From assembly GCF_004327985.1 (NCBI RefSeq), contig NZ_SJDL01000014.1, positions 1-64,000 on the forward strand: a stretch of DNA of 64,000 bases, written 5' to 3'. Made by a program: the position numbers and the translations under genes. The notes below the pieces were generated by a model that saw only the letters and a program-made list of their open reading frames with translations, made no database searches and was not told the origin of the DNA. Positions 38,798 through 47,462 of the stretch are shown in pieces; the first letter of the stretch is position 1, and the number at the start of each line of letters is the position of its first letter. The DNA is from Marinobacter halodurans. GTDB taxonomy: Bacteria; Pseudomonadota; Gammaproteobacteria; Pseudomonadales; Oleiphilaceae.

Positions 38798-39694
38798 ATG
38801 GCCCTGTCTAGAATCTCGCTGTTGACTGGCCTGCTGAAACTGGCCAGCAAACTCTCACTGCGCTCGGCCCAGAATTTGGGCGCCATCCTGGGCCTGCTCG
38901 GCTGGAAGCTTCCGACGGAATCGCGGCGGGTCACCCAGGTCAACCTGGATATCTGTTTTCCCGACATGCCCGAATCCGATCGCAAGGCCCTGGGTCGGGA
39001 AAGCATGAAGCAGACAGGCAGGACCATGCTGGAAATCCCGCTCATGTGGGAATGGCCGGTCGAGCGCTGCCTGGACCTGATTCGCGAGATCGAAGGCGAG
39101 GCGCTGCTGGAGCAGTATCGGGCCGATGGCCGCGGTCTGATCCTGCTGGCGCCTCACCTGGGTAACTGGGAGCTGGCGGGTCTGTATTTTTCTTCACGCT
39201 ACCGGATGGCCGCCCTCTACAGCCCGCCTCACCTGCCGGAATTCGAGGATTACATGATCCGGGTCCGTGGCCGTCTGGGCTCAGAACTGGTCCGCGGGGA
39301 CCGCCGCGGCCTGGCCCAACTGATTGGTCTCCTGCGCGATGGCGGCGTCGCCGGCATCCTGCCCGACCAGAGCCCGCGGGGCAAAGGCAATGCCTATGCC
39401 CCCTTCTTCGGCATGGACGTCCGCACCATGACGCTGGTGGCCAAACTGCTCCAGAAGTCCGGCGCCGCCGCACTGATCACCTACGCCGAGCGCCTGCCGG
39501 ACGCCCGGGGGTTCCGGATTGTGATCCGCGAGTGCGAACCCGGGCTGGACGATGCCGATCCGGTGGTTGCCACCCGCGCCCTCAATGCGTCGGTTGAGCG
39601 CTGCGTCCGCCGGATCCCGGCGCAATACCAGTGGGAATACAAGCGCATGCGCCATCGGCCGCCGGGACTGCCCAATCCCTATAAAGCGAAGTAA
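38798..39694 (+). CDS. Lipid A/lysophospholipid acyltransferase, LpxL/LpxM type (HX4E)
   Basis: Inner-membrane acyltransferase of 298 residues. It has an N-terminal hydrophobic segment, VTQVNLDICFPDMPESDR, the catalytic motif HLGNWE (His120, Glu125), and ILPDQSPRGKG followed by APFFGMDVRTM, all typical of the superfamily. The acidic residue is Glu here, Asp in the acyltransferase at 33237. ATG at 38798 follows GGGA. The symbol is left blank because LpxL, LpxM and ornithine-lipid-type members cannot be separated by eye. Confidence 0.92.
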   Translation: MALSRISLLTGLLKLASKLSLRSAQNLGAILGLLGWKLPTESRRVTQVNLDICFPDMPESDRKALGRESMKQTGRTMLEIPLMWEWPVERCLDLIREIEGEALLEQYRADGRGLILLAPHLGNWELAGLYFSSRYRMAALYSPPHLPEFEDYMIRVRGRLGSELVRGDRRGLAQLIGLLRDGGVAGILPDQSPRGKGNAYAPFFGMDVRTMTLVAKLLQKSGAAALITYAERLPDARGFRIVIRECEPGLDDADPVVATRALNASVERCVRRIPAQYQWEYKRMRHRPPGLPNPYKAK

Positions 39695-39765
39695 CCGGCA
39701 TGCGCCGGAAATCACTACACTGACACGATGCAAAGCCCTATCGACAACCCAGAAGGATTTTTCCT

Positions 39766-41400
39766 GTGACCAGCCTTTCCGCCGAGCGTTTACGGCCACT
39801 GATGCTGGGCCTGTTGGCCATTGGCCTGGCGGGCGCCCTGATTCACCCGGCCATCCTCGAACTGGCTATCATCGCCATGGCGGTCGCCGGATTGGCGGCA
39901 CGTCGCCGGGCGGGCGACTGGGACATCCCCCGGGAATTGCGGCTGGTGCACTTTGCCTTCTGGGGTTTCGTCATCATCATCGGTGTGGCGACGGCCATTG
40001 CGCCATCGCCCGCGTCCGCGGCCGGCAGGGCCTGGCCACTTGTCTTGCTGTTGCTGTTCTGGCCGTTGACCACCGGCATGAGTGCCATCCGCCTGGTCGC
40101 GGCAGACCTGTTCACGGCCGTCGCCGCGGCGGGCCTGTTGACGCTTGCTGCCAGCCTGACGATCACCGCGCCCCGGGAAGCGGCGCAGGTCCCAACCCTC
40201 ATCGCCACCCTGGGTTCCTGGGGCGCCTGGACGTTATTCCGGCAGGGCCGGATGAAGCGCGCTTTGGCGTGTGTCGCAGGTGTGCTCGCCGGTGCGGCGT
40301 CGATCGGGTTGATCCTGAGTCCGGCCGAGACGGCTATGGATCATGCCTGGACGGCCGCCTCGCTGGGTGAGACCGGCGTTCTCCAGATCCTGGGCTGGCT
40401 CCTGCTGGTTTCCATTCCGGTGTCTGTCAGCCTGTCTTTCGCCGCATCGAGGCACTCGGCCGCACGCGCAGTGGCCGTGGCCGCGCTAATCACCAGTGCA
40501 CTGCTCGTGACCGCCATCCTCAGCAACCAGGCCGGCACCACCGCACTGCTGCTCAACCTGTTGCTGATGGCGCCGATCATGGCGTCCCTGTTCGTTGAAC
40601 TCGATCGGGGCGATCACCGGGCCCGGGCGGTACGGGTCTCTGCCACCATCATCACCCGGAACGAGGCCGACAACATCGAAGACTGCCTGCGCTCGGTGCG
40701 CGCAGTGGCGGACGAAATCATCGTACTGGACAGCGGCAGTACCGACGATACGGTGGAGCGGGCCCGCGCCCTGGCGGACATCGTCGAGATTACCGACTGG
40801 CCGGGATTCGGCATCCAGAAGCAACGGGCGCTGGAGAAAGCAACGGGGGACTGGGTCCTGTCCATCGATGCGGATGAGCGTATTACCCCGGCGCTGGCCC
40901 GGGAAATCAACGACCGCCTCTCGGCCCCGGATGCCGACGCCTACAAGCTGCCCTGGGCCGTCACACTCTATGGCACACGACTGGATTTTGGCCGGAGTGG
41001 CCGAGCGCCCCTGCGACTGTTCCGGCGCGAGGGCGTGCGTTTCTCCGACGCTCTGGTGCATGAACGCATCCTGATTCCCGAGGGGCGGACGACAAAAACC
41101 CTGCGCGGCCGAATGACCCACTTTACCCATCGGGATTTCGGCCATGCCCTGGAGAAAAGCGCCAAATATGCCTGGCTGGGGTCGCGGGAGAAGTTCCGTC
41201 GCGGCAAACGCGCTCGGACATTGGCCTACGCAACTTTCCGGGGCATTTTGACGTTCATCCAGGTGTACCTGGTCCGTTTAGGCTTTCTGGATGGTCCTGT
41301 AGGCTATCTTGTTGCCGCAACCTACGCTCAAGGATCATTCAACAAATATGCAGGTTTGTGGACACTGAGCAAGCTGCGTAAAAACGATGGAAAATCATGA
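39766..41400 (+). CDS. Membrane-domain/glycosyltransferase family 2 fusion (WaaE-like C-terminus)
   Basis: Protein of 544 residues in two parts. Residues about 1-275 form a membrane domain with roughly eight hydrophobic segments and no recognisable motif. Residues about 290-530 are a GT2 domain of the WaaE/KdtX type: SATIITRNEADNIEDCLRS (292-310), IIVLDSGSTDDT (319-330), a DAD donor site in SIDADER, and the acceptor region RLFRREGVRFSDALVHE. WaaE-type enzymes add glucose to the inner-core heptose. The stand-alone enzymes lack the N-terminal part. The start is GTG at 39766. It overlaps the next gene by four bases. Confidence 0.85.
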   Translation: MTSLSAERLRPLMLGLLAIGLAGALIHPAILELAIIAMAVAGLAARRRAGDWDIPRELRLVHFAFWGFVIIIGVATAIAPSPASAAGRAWPLVLLLLFWPLTTGMSAIRLVAADLFTAVAAAGLLTLAASLTITAPREAAQVPTLIATLGSWGAWTLFRQGRMKRALACVAGVLAGAASIGLILSPAETAMDHAWTAASLGETGVLQILGWLLLVSIPVSVSLSFAASRHSAARAVAVAALITSALLVTAILSNQAGTTALLLNLLLMAPIMASLFVELDRGDHRARAVRVSATIITRNEADNIEDCLRSVRAVADEIIVLDSGSTDDTVERARALADIVEITDWPGFGIQKQRALEKATGDWVLSIDADERITPALAREINDRLSAPDADAYKLPWAVTLYGTRLDFGRSGRAPLRLFRREGVRFSDALVHERILIPEGRTTKTLRGRMTHFTHRDFGHALEKSAKYAWLGSREKFRRGKRARTLAYATFRGILTFIQVYLVRLGFLDGPVGYLVAATYAQGSFNKYAGLWTLSKLRKNDGKS

Positions 41401-42323
41401 AGCTCGAATATTGCGATAATGGAAATCTAAACGTTGGTGATGACTTAAACCGCTGGCTTTGGCCCAAATTATTGCCTCGGCTATTTGACGAAGGCAATGA
41501 AGATGTATTCCTGGGAGTAGGTACTCTTCTGACTGAAAAACGCATGGTTCAACAGCTATCGGGGGCACGAACCATTAGCATTCTGTCTTCAGGGGCATGG
41601 AATTCACAGGCGCCCAACCTAGCCCCACATTGGAAAGTATACGGTGTCAGGGGATACAGAACCGCCAAATGGATTGGGGTGGAACCGTCTTTTGCTGTCG
41701 GAGACGGCGCCTATCTACTAAGGCAACTGATTGCCAGCAGGGAAGCCCCCATTGGTAACCCTGTACTCACAGGCTTTGTACCTCATCATCGAAGCGAAGA
41801 CTTCGTTGATTGGGAGACTGTATGCAACTCTGCTGGGGTAAAGTTCATCACTCCGCGACAACATATTGAGTCATTTACAAATCAGCTTTCAGAGTGCGAA
41901 CTTATACTTTCCGAAGCTATGCACGGGGCCATTATCGCAGATGCATTACGCATACCTTGGTGGCCAATCAAGTTTTCGCCATCCTTTCAAGAAGAGAAAT
42001 GGTTTGACTGGTCCGAATTTATGGGCTTAAACCTTGAGTTCACACATCTGCCAACGATTTACCAACACCTTCCTCCTCTGAGTAAACGTATCGAAACGAA
42101 GTTCAAACGAATGGTAAACCGATTTGGATATAGTCCTCCAAAATGGTCAAATTTGCCCAATTATCCTTTTTTTAGGGGGGAAGCAAGTATTGAAATATTA
42201 GTTGAATCCTTAATAAAAGCTGCAAACCACACGAACGGCCAGCTTAGCTCAGACAAACACATCAAAACTACTGAAGAAAAACTTCTAAACGCCGTAGAAA
42301 AACTGAAATCAGATCATTGCTAA
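41397..42323 (+). CDS. Polysaccharide pyruvyl transferase family protein
   Basis: Protein of 308 residues of the PS_pyruv_trans family (CsaB, ExoV, WcaK), which adds ketal-linked pyruvate from PEP to a sugar. Typical features are the N-terminal NLNVGDDLNRWLWPKLLP, FLGVGTLL, the VYGVRGYRTAKWIG segment and the late EAMHGAIIADALRIPWW block carrying the conserved histidine. The sequence is clearly AT-richer than the gene before it although the two overlap (ATGA at 41397), so the donor region may be foreign. The acceptor is probably an LPS sugar. Confidence 0.85.
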   Translation: MKLEYCDNGNLNVGDDLNRWLWPKLLPRLFDEGNEDVFLGVGTLLTEKRMVQQLSGARTISILSSGAWNSQAPNLAPHWKVYGVRGYRTAKWIGVEPSFAVGDGAYLLRQLIASREAPIGNPVLTGFVPHHRSEDFVDWETVCNSAGVKFITPRQHIESFTNQLSECELILSEAMHGAIIADALRIPWWPIKFSPSFQEEKWFDWSEFMGLNLEFTHLPTIYQHLPPLSKRIETKFKRMVNRFGYSPPKWSNLPNYPFFRGEASIEILVESLIKAANHTNGQLSSDKHIKTTEEKLLNAVEKLKSDHC

Positions 42324-42451
42324 ACGCTATTGTGCCGCGACACACTGCACCAACTCACTTCCGAATTCCAATGAGAATCAATTTCTCAAGGTGGCTGATG
42401 TGCATCATCACATAGTGCCAGCCGTCACTTATCAAAGCCGTGTCTGGAAAA

Positions 42452-43516
42452 CTAACCACTTTGATCGAATATAACCTGCTGCCTAGCTTCGCGAGCCAGT
42501 CGTCGGCGTAGCTTGAACTTTCTCAATAAATTGAGTGGCTTACGCTTGAGAACTGGGGGCTGCATCAGGAATCGCTCTACCGCATCCAGCACCCGCTCAC
42601 TAGATTGACCATCGCGGAATTCGTGCAGTTGATCGGCGAATGCGCGCATGCTTTCCATCAGTGCCGGCGGCCTAGACAGCGCCGTCCGCAACGCCGGCTC
42701 CACCTTCTCCACCGAATCCACGTCGATCAGGTAAGGTCCGGGCATTTTTGTCCGCAGCGTGACTACCGGGACGTCCAGGAACATAAACTCGAACAGGATG
42801 GATGAGGTGTCGCAGAGCATCACGTCCGTCTGCCCCATGAACGGAATGAAATCCTCGTCACTCTCGATGAACGTCAGATTGTCGTCCGCCATGGCCCGAT
42901 ACTGCTCAACGATGTTCTCTGGCATCTTGGGGTGAAGGGTCACGATAAAATGCCACTCTCCGGAATCTTTCATACGTCGGATGGTGTCCACCAGGTCCGG
43001 CGCAGACGTAACATCCCGGGTAAACGTCGAAGCATAGAAAACGGTGGGCCGATCATCCGACCTGGGCACCGAAGACCGGGACTTCAGGATCGCGTCCAGT
43101 TTTGGCCAGCCGGTTTTGGCCACTGCAAAGTGCGGGTCCACCTCGGCCATTGCCTGATAGCGTTCGGTATCGGTCTTCGCCATGGTGCAGTAGAGATCGA
43201 ACCAGCCTCGAACCCGGTAATGACTTTCCTTTTCACTGCCACGTTTATTGATGGGCAGACCATGGAAGACCTTCACTTTAATCCCCGGGAAATAATACGG
43301 TAGCCAATCTCCTGGACAGAACACTGCGACAGGGTCGAACTCCCGGACCTCCGCGGTCGTCCGTAAACGAACCTCATCGTCGTGCAGCGGCCGGGCAGAA
43401 CACCCAAGAACAAACCAGGCCACCTCACCCCCTCTCTTGCGAATGGCAGTCTGCAGGGGACGGAGAATCGCGTAAGAGTATGGCTGGCTCACGTAGAAGA
43501 GGTAGCGTCTGGGCAT
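42452..43516 (-). CDS. CDP-glycerol glycerophosphotransferase family protein
   Basis: Protein of 354 residues similar to the TagB/TagF-type domain that transfers glycerol-phosphate (or other CDP-polyols) to a glycan. Visible blocks are [40 protein letters not shown] and [18 protein letters not shown], with the conserved histidines in the first and third. The N-terminus has no membrane helix. In gram-negative LPS or capsule loci such enzymes attach phospho-polyols. No CDP-glycerol synthase gene (tagD-like) is in the window, so the donor is unresolved. Confidence 0.85.
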   Translation of the reverse strand: MPRRYLFYVSQPYSYAILRPLQTAIRKRGGEVAWFVLGCSARPLHDDEVRLRTTAEVREFDPVAVFCPGDWLPYYFPGIKVKVFHGLPINKRGSEKESHYRVRGWFDLYCTMAKTDTERYQAMAEVDPHFAVAKTGWPKLDAILKSRSSVPRSDDRPTVFYASTFTRDVTSAPDLVDTIRRMKDSGEWHFIVTLHPKMPENIVEQYRAMADDNLTFIESDEDFIPFMGQTDVMLCDTSSILFEFMFLDVPVVTLRTKMPGPYLIDVDSVEKVEPALRTALSRPPALMESMRAFADQLHEFRDGQSSERVLDAVERFLMQPPVLKRKPLNLLRKFKLRRRLAREARQQVIFDQSG

Positions 43517-43537
43517 TTGATACTCGTCAATTCGGGT

Positions 43538-44665
43538 TCAGCGTGAGCGGCGTTTGCCATCGACCAGGGACTGATACATGGCGACGGTTTCTCGAACGGT
43601 CTGCGACGTATGGAAGTGCTCGCTGATCCGCTGGCGCCCTGCCGCGCCCATGGCCCGCCGCTCTTCCGGCGACAATCGGTAGAGTTTGAGAATCGCCTCT
43701 GCCAACGCCTTCTCGTCGCAAGGGGGGACAACAAGCCCCGTCACGCCATCGTCGACCAACTCGGGCATACCTCCCACCCGGGTAACGACCGCCGGTACAG
43801 CGTAGGCCATGGCCTCAATGACCGCTCGAGGCAATCCTTCCTGCGACTTGGAAGGCAACGCGATCACGTCGCTGGCCGCCGCAAGCTGAGGCGCATCGGT
43901 ACGGTAACCGGCAAAGTGTACGCGTTCCGGATGCGGCAAGGCGGCCACTTCCTTGCGGATGGTTTCGTTGCGATCCACATCGCCGACCAACAGGTAGTGA
44001 ACCTCAACGTCCTCCGGCAAATAGAGGGCCGTCCGCACCAGGTCATCGAACCCTTTGCGCGGCACACCCCGGCCCGTACAACACACCACGAAAGCGCCTT
44101 CCGGCACCCCCAGCGGCTGCAAATCCGTTGGCTCCGTCTGATACCAGGTGAGGTCGTGCCCCTTGTAGATTCGCTGCAGCCGGTCGGCCGTCAGGCGCGA
44201 CCAAGGGAAGCCAAGCCCCTCAAGATGATCGCGAATGGCGTCGGCGACGCAGACGATCTTGTCGACCCGCGGATGCAGGAAGGTAATCCAGGACTCGGGA
44301 TGCATAGCCCCCACATTGCCGATAACGCCGCGATAGGCCACAACCCGGACATCCATCCCCTTAGACGCTCTCAACCCGCAGGCCAGCGCGCGCGGATTGT
44401 AGGCATGGATCACGTCATACGGCTTGCTTTGGAGCTGACGCCGGATGGCCGCCGTGCCTCCCTTGTCAAACCGCCCCCGGAGCGCCAGGGGAGCGACGAC
44501 CAGATCCTGTTCCACAAGCCGCTGATAGTTTCGACCTTTGGGATTGCACATGACGTCAACATCAACGCCCGCCGCCTTCAGGCCGATGAACAGTTCAGAT
44601 TCCGGGCGATCGCAGGAGTCCGTCAGGCAAAGGACACGAAGCGGGGCATCGGAGGTTCCAGTCAA
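43538..44665 (-). CDS. Glycosyltransferase family 4
   Basis: GT-B glycosyltransferase of 375 residues. It starts LRVLCLTDSCDRPESELF and has the donor-domain blocks VCCTGRGVPRKGFDDL and SKSQEGLPRAVIEAMAYAVP, the latter with the EX7E motif. RGVPRKG replaces the usual GRL-rich loop. It lies 21 bp before the CDP-glycerol transferase in the same direction, so the two are probably cotranscribed. The sugar is unknown. Confidence 0.88.
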   Translation of the reverse strand: MTGTSDAPLRVLCLTDSCDRPESELFIGLKAAGVDVDVMCNPKGRNYQRLVEQDLVVAPLALRGRFDKGGTAAIRRQLQSKPYDVIHAYNPRALACGLRASKGMDVRVVAYRGVIGNVGAMHPESWITFLHPRVDKIVCVADAIRDHLEGLGFPWSRLTADRLQRIYKGHDLTWYQTEPTDLQPLGVPEGAFVVCCTGRGVPRKGFDDLVRTALYLPEDVEVHYLLVGDVDRNETIRKEVAALPHPERVHFAGYRTDAPQLAAASDVIALPSKSQEGLPRAVIEAMAYAVPAVVTRVGGMPELVDDGVTGLVVPPCDEKALAEAILKLYRLSPEERRAMGAAGRQRISEHFHTSQTVRETVAMYQSLVDGKRRSR

Positions 44666-44744
44666 ACCGGGTTTCCTTGTGAAAGTGGTATCAGTCAGAA
44701 ATGGGCACTAGTTTAGCCTCTGGCCCGGCCAAAGACGACCGGCG

Positions 44745-45467
44745 TCAGGCCGGAGCGTTAACCGCGTAACCTTTTTCCAACGACTGCCAGCACTGACCCA
44801 AGTCCCACTCTGGGCGCGTGAGTTTTACCAGTGATCGGTACAAGCGATCCAGATTTCGCTGACGCCAGGGAGCCTCATCAGACTGCGCCGCCTCAATACG
44901 CCCCTTATCAAAATCGATGACATAAAAGGCCTGGCCTTGCAGGAGGATGTTGAAGCAGTTCAGATCGGCATGATTGACGCCTGCCTCATGGAACCGGCGC
45001 AGCAACTGCCCCAGACGAAACCAGTCGTCTTCGGCCAGATCGGCGACACAGTCGCCAAGCGGAGTGACATTCTCAATCCGGCCAAGAAGAATAGCCGCTT
45101 CATAAAATACGCCATTGAAACGGCGATAATGAGCGGCAATCGGTTCCGGGACGGGCAACTTAAGGTCACGCAACTGAGTCAGCAGTCGGAACTCGGCAAA
45201 GGAGCGCGTCCGTTCCTCGCCTGTGTAGAGGTAAGCCGCCCGGGACACTTTGGCAACGTAACCGCCGCGGAGGTAGTGGCGCAGCACCATTCCTCCCCGG
45301 AGCCCGTCGATAAACCAGGCACTTCCTCGCCCGCCACTGCTGACGGACACCGCCCGGGTGCCCCAGAAAGCAGGCAGAAACCAGTCTGGCGTCACCTCAC
45401 CGTAATCCGGATTGACCAGCAGCGCTGCACCGTGCCCCGGAACATACTTTTCTTTCTGCATGATCAT
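44745..45467 (-). CDS. kdkA: 3-deoxy-D-manno-octulosonic acid (Kdo) kinase
   Basis: LPS core kinase of 240 residues that phosphorylates O-4 of Kdo. The protein-kinase-like catalytic loop HADLNCFNIL (Asp at the base) and the metal-binding VIDFDKGR are diagnostic of KdkA/InaA-type kinases, as is the N-terminal FWGTRAVSVSSGGRGSAWF. Start is ATG at 45467, with a second ATG two codons later. It is followed 79 bp on by the GT4 in the same direction. Assignment to KdkA rather than WaaP/InaA rests on length and on overall similarity judged by eye. Confidence 0.85.
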   Translation of the reverse strand: MIMQKEKYVPGHGAALLVNPDYGEVTPDWFLPAFWGTRAVSVSSGGRGSAWFIDGLRGGMVLRHYLRGGYVAKVSRAAYLYTGEERTRSFAEFRLLTQLRDLKLPVPEPIAAHYRRFNGVFYEAAILLGRIENVTPLGDCVADLAEDDWFRLGQLLRRFHEAGVNHADLNCFNILLQGQAFYVIDFDKGRIEAAQSDEAPWRQRNLDRLYRSLVKLTRPEWDLGQCWQSLEKGYAVNAPA

Positions 45468-45626
45468 GACGGTGCTGACCGCTTCTCCCTATGACATGAC
45501 TCGAACCCGCAGCCCGGCGGACAGCAAAGACGCCCGGTTCCAAGTGCGTTAGAATACGCCGAGTTTAACAACGAACACCATCGCGGCTCCAGATAGCCCG
45601 TGTTGTCAGCACTAACGGATGTTTCC

Positions 45627-46682
45627 TTGATCAAGTCAATCTGCATCATGCGCCTGTCGGCCATCGGCGATGTCACGCATGTCATACCTGTGGTGCTCAG
45701 CCTCCAGGCACAACTCCCGGACGTTAAGATCACCTGGATTATTGGCAAGATCGAAGCCAGGCTGGTTGGCGATCTGCCCGGCGTCGAGTTTATCGTTTTC
45801 GACAAGAAAAGCGGCTTACAGGGCTACCGCGATTTGCGACAGCAACTCCGTGGTCGACAGTTCGATGCGCTACTTCACATGCAGGTGGCTTTCCGTGCCA
45901 ATCTGGCCGCCGCGGTGATACCGGCCAGAATCAAGGTCGGCTACGACCGGGCTCGCAGCAAGGATCTCCACAGCCTGTTTATCAATCGTCGGATTCCGGC
46001 AGCCCCCAGCCAGCACGTTCGCGACTGCCTGGCCAGCTTTCTGGTGCCCCTGGGGCTGGAAGCTGCCCCACCACGCTGGACGATCCCCCTGAGCGAATCG
46101 GATCATGCGTTCGCCAGTGAGCACCTGGCAAAAGACCGGCCTAATATCGTAATCAGTCCCTGTGCCAGCCACACGTTACGCAATTGGAGTGCTGACCGCT
46201 ATGCAGCCGTGGCCGACCATATCGTCGCACAGCACGGTGCTCGTCTGATTCTGGTCGGCAGTCCAGCCCCCTATGAGCGAGAATATTGCGAACGCATCGC
46301 TTCGACCATGACCCAGCCGGCACTCAACCTGTGCGGCCAGGACACGCTCAAACAGCTGACGGCCCTGCTTGGCGGGGCGGACCTGCTGATCGCCCCGGAC
46401 ACGGGCCCCGCGCACATCGCCAGCGCCATGGGCACCGATGTGCTGGGTCTGTTTGCGGCCAGCAATCCGAATCGCTCGGGCCCCTACAACTCACTGCGAT
46501 GGTGCGTCGATCGTTATCCGGAGGCACTGGAAAAATTCACCGGAAAAACGGTGGATACAGCCCGTTGGGGCATGAAAGCGGAATTCGAGGGCGCTATGGA
46601 GCTGATTTCTGTCGAGGACGTATGCGAAGCCTACGATCGATGGGCACTAGCTAACTTAATAATTCTCAAACAACAACTTTAA
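45627..46682 (+). CDS. Glycosyltransferase family 9 (heptosyltransferase)
   Basis: Inner-core heptosyltransferase-type enzyme of 351 residues, adding L-glycero-D-manno-heptose to Kdo or the first heptose. It has the SAIGDVTHVIPV N-terminus, HMQVAFRANLAAA, NWSADRYAAVADHI and the donor-site block LIAPDTGPAHIASAMGTDVLGLFAASNP. The start is uncertain: TTG at 45627 follows a GGA and yields MIKSICIMRLSAIGD, matching the family; GTG at 45600 gives nine extra residues. Whether it is WaaC or WaaF is not decided, and no second GT9 is in the window. Confidence 0.9.
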   Translation: MIKSICIMRLSAIGDVTHVIPVVLSLQAQLPDVKITWIIGKIEARLVGDLPGVEFIVFDKKSGLQGYRDLRQQLRGRQFDALLHMQVAFRANLAAAVIPARIKVGYDRARSKDLHSLFINRRIPAAPSQHVRDCLASFLVPLGLEAAPPRWTIPLSESDHAFASEHLAKDRPNIVISPCASHTLRNWSADRYAAVADHIVAQHGARLILVGSPAPYEREYCERIASTMTQPALNLCGQDTLKQLTALLGGADLLIAPDTGPAHIASAMGTDVLGLFAASNPNRSGPYNSLRWCVDRYPEALEKFTGKTVDTARWGMKAEFEGAMELISVEDVCEAYDRWALANLIILKQQL

Positions 46683-46691
46683 TTACAGTCC

Positions 46692-47462
46692 TCAAAGATC
46701 TATCCGACTAAACATCTTTCTTGTTTTCAACATATAACACACATTCCAAACCGCTCGTTTCATATTATTTTTTAGGAGATAAAACTCTCGCCTTAGTTTT
46801 ACGCCAAGAGTCCGTCTAGCCTTCCTGTTTTTCGGCACATACCGTATAATGGACGTAAAGTCTTCGTCGTTTGTTAAAAAAGGCGGCTCAATTCCGTAAC
46901 ATTCCACTTTATTATTCCAAAACTGATCCATGTATATATCCACAGGAAGCACCCATTTTTGGGCAGATATCATATATTTCCTAGCTGCCAGCGGAGTCAA
47001 ATAATAGCCAGTCGTACTCATATGGCCTTTCAAAAACTTACACACTCTGAAGCCGCCAACGTTTTCTACGGGAACAGCCTTCCGAATACGCGATTTGCTT
47101 TTAAAAAGTCGAACACACTCATAACGCTCTTCAATAACATCAACGACCTTTAAAAACTCTTTAAAACCATCCCCATCTATAACCGCATCGTCTTCAATTA
47201 TTATGCAGCTTTCATTATTATAAACACACCTCTCCCATAGCAAGTAGTGACTAGCAAAACAACCAAGCTGCCCCAACAGCAACGGCTCACCTTTAATCTT
47301 CATGCGAGCTTCTTCATCGTACCTTTCAAAAAGCTCATGCCAGCCTTCTCTACCATCAACCCCCCAAAAAAACTCAAATCGAATACCAGCGCTATCTAAC
47401 TGCCTTTTTATGCTTTCCTGCCGCTCTGTGTCTGGCAGCAATGAAAGAACATACACATTCAT
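46692..47462 (-). CDS. Glycosyltransferase family 25 (LPS galactosyltransferase-like)
   Basis: Protein of 256 residues of the LgtB/LpsA type that usually transfers galactose to core or O-antigen sugars. The family blocks are YVLSLLPDTERQESI near the start, GQLGCFASHYLLWERCV, IIIEDDAVID (acidic donor site) and GYYLTPLAARKYM. Codon use and base composition are distinctly AT-rich compared with genes on either side. It shares four bases with the O-antigen ligase upstream. Confidence 0.87.
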   Translation of the reverse strand: MNVYVLSLLPDTERQESIKRQLDSAGIRFEFFWGVDGREGWHELFERYDEEARMKIKGEPLLLGQLGCFASHYLLWERCVYNNESCIIIEDDAVIDGDGFKEFLKVVDVIEERYECVRLFKSKSRIRKAVPVENVGGFRVCKFLKGHMSTTGYYLTPLAARKYMISAQKWVLPVDIYMDQFWNNKVECYGIEPPFLTNDEDFTSIIRYVPKNRKARRTLGVKLRREFYLLKNNMKRAVWNVCYMLKTRKMFSRIDL

